From Anthonomus grandis grandis (Eukaryota > Arthropoda > Insecta > Coleoptera > Curculionidae), in assembly GCF_022605725.1 (NCBI RefSeq), contig NC_065554.1, positions 3,739,100 to 3,803,099 on the forward strand: DNA of 64,000 nt, read 5' to 3'. Position 1 is the first letter of the stretch. Each line of letters starts with the position of its first letter. The notes beneath the pieces are model-generated. The model ran no database searches, was not told the DNA's origin, and saw nothing but the letters and a program-made list of their open reading frames with translations. Positions 54,688 to 62,209 of this stretch are shown here, piece by piece. The position numbers and the translations under genes were made by a program.

Positions 54688-55088
54688 AAGATGGAGACGG
54701 CTCTTTTTGGCGGTTACTCCTGGCTTGACTTTAAGATGGAGGCGGCGTCGTGGGCGGCAACTCCTTTGGTTTAACTTGAAGATGGAGGCGGCGTCGTGGG
54801 CGGCAACTCCTTTGGCTTAATTTGAAGATGGAGGCGGCGTCGTGGGCGGCAACTCCTTTTGTTTAACTCAAAGATGGAGGCGGCGTCGTGGGCGGCAACT
54901 CCTTTGGTTTATTTGAAGATGAAGGCGGCGTCGTGGGCGGCAACTCCTTTGGTTTAATTTGAAGATGGAGGCGGCGTCGTGGGCGGCAACTCCTTTTGTT
55001 TAATTTGAAGATGGAGGCGGCGTCGTGGGCGGCAACTGCTTTTGTTTAATTTGAAGATGGAGGCGGCGTCGTGGGCGGCAACTCCTGG
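54688..55088 (-). repeat. 46 bp tandem array in the BEL 5' leader
   Basis: Eight good copies plus one worn copy of a unit containing GGCGGCGTCGTGGGCGGCAA. The unit is GC-rich in an AT-rich genome. It sits where errantiviruses carry regulatory or insulator arrays; its function is unknown. Confidence 0.85.
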
Positions 55089-55099
55089 TTCAATTAAAA

Positions 55100-55112
55100 G
55101 CTCGAAGGACCA
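55100..55112 (-). other. primer-binding site
   Basis: TGGTCCTTCGAGC directly follows the 5' LTR in element orientation. TGG pairs with a tRNA CCA end. The tRNA species was not identified. Confidence 0.65.
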
Positions 55113-55507
55113 TGAAAAGATGTAGGGCTTATCCCTAAACCTTTCTTATTCCCTATTACCCTATAGCAGCCTCACTATAGGTTTACAGGCAAGGGTGGCT
55201 TGGCCGTAATAGGTTGAGTAGAGAACCACTTGATTGTAGAATTCAATACTGGTTTATTCACAAAAATTAACAACTATTTATATCAGTCTTAAGATAACAA
55301 TTCGAGGTAATTATACAAATCAAGGTGAGCATCGTAATCATAATTTTAACTATTTACTAATTTCGACCTTGCGAACTTATAGCAAACGTGAGCTTAAAAT
55401 CCATCGCAAACACCTTGACCGGCTAATATAAACAATTTTATATAAATATGTATGAATATTTAAAACTACCAAAAAATGTAAAATATTTAAAAAATGTCGT
55501 TTAGACA
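55113..55507 (-). repeat. 5' LTR of the BEL/Pao element
   Basis: 395 bp. I count about three differences from the 3' LTR (for example near 55145, 55350 and 55353), that is, above 99% identity. Confidence 0.95.
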
Positions 55508-55512
55508 GAGAC

Positions 55513-55768
55513 CGATATTTTGTGTTGTTCTCTTTTGATTTATTTATATCAGAGTCTCTTTGAGAATATGGACGACTTCTTTTAATTTGATGATGTATAG
55601 GTCTTGCTTGGTTGGTTCGAATTTCGTTATTAGACAACGAATTGTTGACCCTGCAAGACTATCGTGAATACCATAAATTAAACGCAACGTTTGGCGAACT
55701 GAACATTGATATATTAATATTAAAGTTTTAACGACTTCTAAGCGTTGTTTAATCGTGTAGCGTTCCAT
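55513..55768 (-). pseudogene. mariner 5 transposase, N-terminal HTH
   Basis: Starts MERYTIKQRLEVVKTLILIY, then CSVRQTLRLIYGIHDSLAGS and TIRCLITKFE. This is the first HTH of the mariner group whose catalytic domain lies at 46700. The BEL/Pao element begins after about residue 80. Confidence 0.75.
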
Positions 55769-55869
55769 AGTAAAATGTCACTAATGACTGAGTACTCTGA
55801 AATTTAACGGCTGTATGATACTTGCTTTGGTTATGCACTGTTTTTAAACATCGAGCGTTCGGAAAAACC

Positions 55870-56546
55870 CTGTACATAGGTCAACTGGTCAACAGAAGCG
55901 TACCACAAAGCCTCAATATAGGCGCTTCAGACATCTAATCTTACAAGACCGTTTGGAGGAGAAGGTTGAAAGTTGGAGAGAAAAAAGTAGAAAGTTGGTT
56001 GGAGAGAGGAGAAGACCGTTCACAGTTAGGGGAAGCACTAATCGTGCTTCGTCGGCGGACCACTGTCGTCAACGTTTGAACTAGAGTAGAGAGCGGCAAC
56101 ATTGGGAGTTAACATTTGGGGGGATATTGCCTATGGTAGCCGATCACCCTTTCTCTTTGTTCGAGGCAAAATGACTGCTGCGCGTTATGTTGATGATTTT
56201 CTACAAACCATTTTACTGCCTTATCTAGAGGGCCGTCCACACGACCTATTTTATCAAGATAACGCACGTCCTTATATTGTCATACTACGGACGCTCTTCA
56301 AGAAGCAGGTGTTACTGTTTTACCGTGCCACCCACTCACCGGATTTAAATCCCATCGAACATATGTGGGGTATGATGGGGAAGAGACTAACTACTTGGAA
56401 CCATCCGCCACAGACTTTGGAACAGCTAATCCACGATGTTCGAATTGCTTGAAATGAGGTGCCACAACCAGACATCGATCATCTCATTTTGTCGATGCCT
56501 AGAGGTATACAGGAGTGTAATTAGCTGCGGGGTCGCCAAATACATT
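55870..56546 (+). pseudogene. Tc1 transposase, second half
   Basis: Readable parts are RPFTVRGSTNRASSADHCRQ near 56015-56075, then after a deletion GVNIWGDIAYGSRSPFLFVR, TAARYVDDFLQTILLPYLEG, LFYQDNARPYI (Asp 2), RATHSPDLNPIEHMWGMMGK (third catalytic position E) and the tail PDIDHLILSMPRGIQEC. The first catalytic Asp is within the deletion. It is the same orientation as the N-terminal scrap at 41757-41900. Confidence 0.8.
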
Positions 56547-56994
56547 ATTAATTTTGTTCTTATTACTTGTTATCGTTTCATTCTTGATGTAACTAGATCA
56601 TGGCCAAATAATTTAGTTAAAGAATTTATTCTTTCTGGGTGTAATATTTCTTACACAGTGGATATACTACTTAGACCTTGCAGGTGTCAGCATAAATTTG
56701 GTATTTTAAATATTCCAAAAACATTGATATTTTTTACATCAATGCATTGATAATAAAATTTAGATGCGTTTTCCAAATCTCCTAATCTAGAAACCCATCT
56801 AAATTTTATCTATTTAATCTAGGAACTAAAAAAGATAAATCTTCATTCAAAATAACGCAAAAAATTGTATTTAAAATGTAACTAAATTGATGCATTTAAT
56901 ATTCTATTTGAATCTTCTAGAATTTCTGTTAACAACATTAAAATTGCAATTAAAATCTCAAATATCTTATAACATTTTAATATTTTTATTTCAG
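56547..56994. other. intron end with a small hairpin
   Basis: A short inverted repeat (GATAATAAAATTTAGATG at 56749-56766 against 56796-56810) may be a tiny MITE or chance. No gene. A pyrimidine-rich tract leads to the exon at 56995. Confidence 0.5.
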
Positions 56995-57149
56995 TTTTCC
57001 AAAAAATTTAATACTCCATGTATGTTCCTACACAGAGAACTTAAAGTGTTATCATGAGGCAACCAATAGACTAACAATTCCAGTCATTTTCGCAAATCTC
57101 CAAAGTGAAAGCAAAGATTATGGCAAATATAATTTTCTTTCTTTAATAC
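56995..57149 (+). CDS. ALDH16A1-like host gene, internal exon 4
   Basis: Acceptor TTTTATTTCAG ends at 56994; donor GTATGTAAG starts at 57150. It takes two bases from exon 3 and leaves one for exon 5, exactly the phase change needed. The 51 codons start FPKNLILHVCSYTENL, where canonical ALDHs have FPxGVxNVV, and continue IPVIFANLQSESKDYGKYNF, in place of the FTGS motif. No stop codons occur in this frame. This exon was predicted from the phase mismatch between exons 3 and 5 and then found. Confidence 0.75.
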
Positions 57150-57211
57150 GTATGTAAGCTGTAGACCTCTATAGAGAACTATTTTGTATAGTAGCATTAT
57201 TTTAATTCTAG

Positions 57212-57303
57212 CCCAAAAAGCAGCCATGTTGGTATTTCAGGATGCCGACTTGAATTCGACCGTGGAAAATGCCATTGAGGCCGTTTGGGGATATCACGGA
57301 ATG
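57212..57303 (+). CDS. ALDH16A1-like host gene, internal exon 5
   Basis: Acceptor AATTCTAG to 57211, donor GTATGT from 57304. Encodes QKAAMLVFQDADLNSTVENA followed by IEAVWGYHGM. VFQDADLNSTVE is the diagnostic ALDH strand-helix after the ELGG motif (canonical form xxFxDADLDxAV). The ELGGK sequence that supplies the general base Glu is not there (LIPQKAA instead). Confidence 0.85.
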
Positions 57304-57352
57304 GTATGTTAAACGAAAATTTGTTGTTAAAAACTAATTTAATTGGTTTTAG

Positions 57353-57572
57353 CTACCTTGGTCAGTGAATACCATTTTGATCCAAGAAAGCGTTTTTGTA
57401 AAATTTACAGATAAATTTACAAAAAAGGTAGAGGCTATTGACAGTTCCGATATCGTATGCCCTTCTAGTGAGGAATTTCTTAATAATCAGGCAAATATTG
57501 TTAATAAGGCCAACTCATTAGGGATTAAAGTGTTCCAGAAGGATAATAATGGTTCACCTACTATTATAATTG
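57353..57572 (+). CDS. ALDH16A1-like host gene, internal exon 6
   Basis: Acceptor GGTTTTAG to 57352, donor GTATTT from 57573, phase 0 in, one base out. Encodes LPWSVNTILIQESVFVKFTD and on to NIVNKANSLGIKVFQKDN. In active ALDHs the NQGQxC segment with the catalytic Cys lies here, directly before an xxxxVxxxI/VY-x-F region. In this protein the corresponding residues are GYHGMLPWSVN, with no Cys. The same loss is known for the first domain of vertebrate ALDH16A1. Confidence 0.85.
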
Positions 57573-57642
57573 GTATTTAAATTGCAATTTTGCAATTATT
57601 ATTGCAACATTATACACTATTATTTTTTATTTTTTTTTACAG

Positions 57643-57821
57643 GTGCTAAAGTGTCCCAGTCAGTTTTTACATCTGAGAAAAATGATGGCACAGTAACATT
57701 AGTACCATTTAGATCAATTGAAGAAGCAGTCAGTTTAACAAATAATCGTAGGCAAGGCTTAGGTGCATCCGTGTGGTCTGAGAATATCGGACTGGTTAAT
57801 GAAGTGGCTAGAAGATTAGAT
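57643..57821 (+). CDS. ALDH16A1-like host gene, internal exon 7
   Basis: Acceptor TTTTTACAG to 57642; donor GTAAGT from 57822, phase 0 out. Encodes AKVSQSVFTSEKNDGTVTLV, then PFRSIEEAVSLTNNRRQGLG and ASVWSENIGLVNEVARRLD. This is the ALDH motif series E/VxxPV-x-FxxxEEAxxxxNxxxYGLxAxVWxxxxxxAxxxAxxLxxG. The next expected exon (VGTVWIN type) is not in the window. The gene therefore continues past 64000. Confidence 0.9.
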
Positions 57822-58119
57822 GTAAGTCATTTAATAATATGGAATTTAGAAGTTATTTAATTTTTTTTGATATCTGGTTTAATTAACATTGGCTATCACA
57901 TGTATAGGATAAATCGAATTCGACCATCGTTGTTTTTGGTAATCGTGTGTTTAAGAATGTAATGAGTGGACTCATGAAAAAATAATTAGGTTAATAAATC
58001 TTTATGAATCTAAGCCGGATCTGTGGAATCTAACCAATAACAATTACCACCTAAAAAACAAAAAAATATGACGCTTGACAAGAAATAGCTAATAGCCGAA
58101 ATGTGCATGTTTGCTCACA
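57822..58119. other. intron sequence, no gene seen
   Basis: Nothing recognised; the right part merges into the Harbinger scrap. Confidence 0.5.
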
Positions 58120-58475
58120 TAATGCTTCATCTAACCCATTAGCATATGCATCTCCAGTTGTAAGAAACTACAGCCAATCTTGCTTTCACTGGAATCGCCT
58201 CCCTATAGTTTGTATCACGTTTCTCTGTTTTGAAGCCAATTAAATTTATAAGATATTCAAAGTCTTCGGATAACATTCGGCAAAAAATGTTAAATTGTCG
58301 AGAACCAGACATTCATTTATTAGAACACTTTCACTATACTTTTTTCGACTCTGAAATAGCCTTGTTGTCCACTAGCGTTGTCTTTTCTTTTTTTGAGCTT
58401 TCTTAAGATGATCACATATTAAAATAAATGCAGTGGCGGCAATTGCAATGTCAGTAAAGTCGAAATTATACCCAT
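58120..58475 (-). pseudogene. PIF/Harbinger nuclease N-terminus, copy 2
   Basis: The minus strand repeats the start of copy 1 (SDIAIAATAFILI) and continues with WTTRLFQSRKKYSESVL, then after frameshifts DFEYL-like and REAIPVKARLAV, then TTGDAYANGL. These are landmarks of the Harbinger nuclease N-terminal part before the first DDE residue. The rest is missing. Confidence 0.65.
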
Positions 58476-58774
58476 TTGTAGTTGCGTCATCTAGGTGAGA
58501 AAAAACGTATGGCGTAGATATTTTTGCCAATCAATATTAGGTTAGAAACTCTACCATCGCCTTCAGAAATTAATAGTCTGCTATGTATTTTTATACGTTC
58601 AGAAATTAACAAATGATTTATTTTAGCAGCATGTTATTATATTTTTATATTCGTGTATATACTTTCATTCCCAAAAAAAATAAAAAATTTTGTAGTATTT
58701 TTTGTATTATTAACAAACTTAACAATTAACAAATATTATTATAATTAATTATAAATAATGTGAAATAAACGACA
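58476..58774. other. no gene seen
   Basis: AT-rich sequence without motif, probably 5' flank of the Harbinger copy and the edge of the next element. Confidence 0.4.
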
Positions 58775-58969
58775 AGTCCGAAACGGAATTGCACTTCAAA
58801 TTGAGAATGTGATAGAGCGAGCCGCAGATGCAACAAAATTGAGCACAACAACGATCGTAAATATAAAGAAGAATAGGATAAAATCAGATCAGGATTACGC
58901 TGCTCATATATTTTCCAAGCAAAAGACCGCAAAAACCAAATCTACAACATATTTGAAAAGTAGAATTCG
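58775..58969 (+). repeat. inverted copy of the transposase 5' coding end
   Basis: Contains GGAATTGCACTTCAAATTGA and GATAAAATCAGATCAGGATT in the same order as the reverse complement of 60334-60533. Confidence 0.85.
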
Positions 58970-59258
58970 GCACGAGCAGTAGACGTAGCAAAACCGAGCT
59001 TACAAAAATTGTGAATAATGGTATAAAATTATTTTAACTCACTGGGAATACTGACAATTTAATTTACTTGTTCATGAAAAAAATGTTGCTTGAAGGAATA
59101 TGTTAACACATTAAAATGAAAATACCATTCTAAAAAATAAGACGTACAAACTCAAAAAAAACACGCCATATTGCATTACCAAGTTAATGAAATTGCAACG
59201 ATATGATTGAATACTTAAACGACGATCATAAAATAAAATTTGCTAGAACAAAAAAAGC

Positions 59259-60533
59259 TTAATCAATCTCGTCAGAGTCAGAACTGAAATCACAGATATT
59301 GTCTTCGTCAGTCGTAATCACAAGTGGCAGAATGTCATAGGCATCACACATTTGTATTGCCTCCCAAGCCTTTTCAATTACTTTTTCTGTATGAAAAACA
59401 TATTTTTGCCAATGATCTATAGAAATTTCGTTCATTACCCTTTCCCATGTAGTCAGAACTTCTGAAGGTGACCCCTTAAAATTGGAAATATATTGATCAT
59501 ATTTTCGTTTACATTCCATTATTCGTCACATTCAATTGCATTAAACTGGCAATGATATGGTGGCAGCCGCAAAATTTTGTGTCCTAAAGGTTTAACATAT
59601 TCATCAACAAAGTACTTTTTTTCACTAAGGCAGTTTCTGTGTGCAATACTTCATATTTTATCTTTCAATATTCTTTTTCTTCAACCACTCGGTCAGTCTC
59701 TGCTTTATCCAAGATTTTCTCGGGATTTCTTCTAATAAACCAGAATGGTAACTTGCATTGTCCATGATTATAAATGACTTTGGGGGAAGATTTGGGACCA
59801 TTGCTGAGTTTTAAACCAGTTTTCGAAGTTTTTCCTGTTCATATTGTCATGATAATCTCCATGAGAAATTATATGAAACTATGAAACAGATGAAATTATG
59901 AAGTTAGCGGGCCCTTAAAAGGGCAATAGTTTTTATTCAAAAAAAATCTAAAAAGATAACCAGATAATTTTTACCTTCACTGTTTTTCCTTGAATCCGTG
60001 TGCTTAGTGTCATCTTGCCAGCTACTACGAAATGATCCCTTGCTAAAAATCCACGTCTCGTCAATGAAAACTGGAGTGAAACCTTCCGGACCTACATTTC
60101 TATTTTTGATACACTCCCTTAAAAAATTGATTCTTTTATGAACAATATTTGGCAAGTCCATCAAATATTTTCTGTTATTTGATTTTTTTCCACTTGAAGC
60201 CTATACTATTGATCCATCTTCTTAAGGAGTCAATGGAAAACTCAAAATATTCAATTTCTTCCCTGAACTTTTCTCTTATTGTTGCCAATATTACATATTC
60301 TTTTCTGGCGTACATAGAATAAATTGTGTTTCGAATTCTATGTTTCAAATATGTTGTAATTTTGGTTTTTGCTGTCTTTTGCTTGGAAGATATACGGGCT
60401 GCGTAATCCTGATCTGATTTTATCCCATTCTTCTTTATATTTGCGATCTTTGTTGTGCTTAATTTTGTTGCATCTGCGGCTCGCTGTATCACATTCTCAA
60501 TTTGAAGTGCAATTCCGGTTCGAAACTTTTATA
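59259..60533 (-). pseudogene. IS630/Tc1-like transposase (DDE_3 type)
   Basis: N-terminal HTH region (GIALQIENVIQRAADATKLS, then KIANIKKNGIKSDQDY). A middle helix (SIDSLRRWINSIGFKWKKI) leads to the catalytic core VFIDETWIFSKGS (Asp 1), FIIMDNASYHSG (Asp 2) and LPPYHCQFNAIE (Glu). The C-terminus is DHWQKYVFHTEKVIEKAWEA followed by an acidic end. Frameshifts lie near 60170, 59935, 59840-59690 and 59520. Confidence 0.8.
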
Positions 60534-60639
60534 AATATTAGACATAAGATACAAAAAAGTAGACAACAAATCGGCTTACATAAACAATTTGTATACTTCT
60601 ATACTATCTTGATACCCATATTAAAAATATGAATGAATG

Positions 60640-61440
60640 AGGTATTTATTTAGCATTAATACTCCATTCAAAATGACTATAAATATGGTAATCATAACTA
60701 ATGTAAAAAATAAAATAACTAATTTACAATAAATGAGTGTAAAAAAAACTAACAAAAAACTGGTATTAATAAAAATATTATTAAAACTGTATAAATAAAA
60801 CTTAAGCTAAGGGTAAAATAATAATAATAAAACAGTAAAACTAAATCTAAAAAAAAACGATCTTACTATGCCCTAACTAAAATGACTTTTCTCAAAATCC
60901 TTTTAAATTGGTTTAAGTTATCACACGTTTTAATAATCACAGGTAATTCGTTGAACTGAACATTTGACCAGTGTTGCATCTATTTATCAGTATAAAGTCT
61001 GTACGGTTTATGAACATCCCTAAAGACTCTCAACTTATCACAGATATAGTTAGGAAACAAATGAAGTTTTAATTTAAATATAAACAAATAAACATTATAC
61101 GTTGACATACAGACATCATACTCATAGTCATCAGTCTCAAAGCTTTATTTTGTAATTGGTGAATCCTGTATTCGGGTAGAAAATACAACAGAGTTGAACA
61201 ATACTGTAAATGAGGAAGTGCAATTGTGTTAAAAAGAAGTAATTTAATATGCATTGAGAGATTTTTTCCCACTCTCGTTATAAATCCAAACTTTTTAGAA
61301 AATTTTCGCGTTATGTAGTCTGCATTAAAATCTAAGTTAGCATCTAGAATAGTACCGAGATATAATTATAGAGATTAATTTCTTTCTCATAGTGAATATT
61401 TTCTCCATTTATAGTAATATCCATATTGTCTATTTCTATT
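60640..61440 (-). mobile_element. LINE 3' end fragment
   Basis: The minus strand encodes the RT end YLGTILDANLDFNADYITRK, then GFITRVGKNLSMHIKLLLFN, TIALPHLQYCSTLLYFLPEY and on to a C-terminus near 60860. The remaining part to 60640 is 3' UTR-like AT-rich sequence. A 35 bp segment at 61321-61355 recurs at 61441-61475. Confidence 0.7.
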
Positions 61441-61521
61441 TACATTAAAATCTAAATTAGCATTTAGAATACCGTAAAACGGGGTTACTTTGCACCATTT
61501 TTTTTTAGTTTTATTTTATTA

Positions 61522-61805
61522 AATGGTAACTAAAATAGTTTCTGTCATCCTCCACTAAATTTATTAGAAAAACCATCTATCCTACATGTTTCGGACATAT
61601 AAGATGTCCATCATCAGGGATATACAATGAGGGTTTTCATCACAACACATAAAAAGCCACAGTGCTTCTGGCAAGGTCAAAGGTTAAAATTACTAACAAT
61701 AAATAAAAAGGGCATATTAAGATGCATGAGAAAGTGACTAAAAATCTTTAGTAATTTTTATTTTGTTTTTAGTCATTAATCGCAAGTATGGACTACTTCT
61801 TCAAC
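61522..61805 (-). mobile_element. short Penelope-type non-autonomous insertion with hammerhead motif
   Basis: 284 bp flanked by TTTATTTTATTA on both sides (61510-61521 and 61806-61817), a likely 12 bp target duplication. It contains the best-paired hammerhead-like motif of the window and no ORF. It may be a solo terminal repeat or a retrozyme-like unit. Confidence 0.6.
61578..61622 (-). ncRNA. hammerhead-like motif, best paired copy
   Basis: On the minus strand: stem I TATCC/GGATA (5 bp), CTGATGA, extra T, stem II GGACAT/ATGTCC (6 bp, loop CTTAT), GAAAC, ATGT palindrome, and GTA triplet. All core bases of a type I hammerhead are present apart from the added T. Confidence 0.65.
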
Positions 61806-62209
61806 TTTATTTTATTAGTTAGGATGTAACGTCACTCGAAAGAAGATCTGAACTTTTTATTATAAATATCAATTGAGCAGGTTGTAATATAACTCTGATT
61901 ATAACTATTTGTAACGTATATTGCCTAACCAAGAGAACAACCTAGTTTTATTAGTGGTGCAAAGTATACCCTAAAAAAGTCATACTTTGCACCACTTAAT
62001 ATTTTATTAATATTTGGCTACTAAATGCTTGCTGGTGCATAGAAAACCCTTATTATTTCAAACTTTGCACCAATTAAATGCGAAAAAATATTCGTGGGCC
62101 AAGTTTTGTGAATTTAAATTTACCTACCTATATATATTTATGAAACAAGCATAAAATTTAAATGAACAAACTTTATTATAACATTATAATAGTAAAAATA
62201 CAACGTTTG

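Larger units (their letters stand above)
46898..55507 (-). mobile_element. BEL/Pao LTR retroelement with envelope-like ORF, full length
   Basis: Two 395 bp LTRs (TG...CA), a 5 bp target duplication GAGAC at both sides (46893-46897 and 55508-55512), a primer-binding site and a polypurine tract. It has an intact 1,821-codon gag-pol frame and an intact env-like frame. The LTRs differ at about three positions. It is a young, potentially active member of the Belpaoviridae type. Length is 8.6 kb. Confidence 0.95.
46080..55852 (-). mobile_element. mariner/Tc1 element 5, split by the BEL/Pao element
   Basis: The minus strand carries the transposase N-terminus at 55768-55513 and the catalytic middle at 46700-46260. 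The BEL/Pao element with its 5 bp duplication GAGAC is between them. Worn inverted ends (AGAGTTTTTCTG at about 46080, CGGAAAAACCCTG at about 55840) mark the limits. About 60-80 codons near the break are missing, so it was already damaged or was deleted later. Confidence 0.65.
58775..60560 (-). mobile_element. IS630/Tc1-like (DDE_3) element with duplicated inverted 5' end
   Basis: The transposase runs minus from about 60530 to 59259. The first ~195 bp of its coding end (60334-60533) recur in inverted orientation at 58775-58969 with about 92% identity. No TIR or TA duplication could be fixed. Confidence 0.7.

Noticed and set aside
54688..55088. CRISPR-like array
   Set aside because: Repeats are directly tandem with no unique spacers, and lie in the leader of an LTR retroelement in a eukaryotic genome.
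56690..56747. Possible host exon HKFGILNIPK after a CTTGCAG acceptor
   Set aside because: The phase fits exon 3, but the frame ends in a stop with no donor. The exon at 56995-57149 fits both sides in phase and matches the ALDH pattern better.
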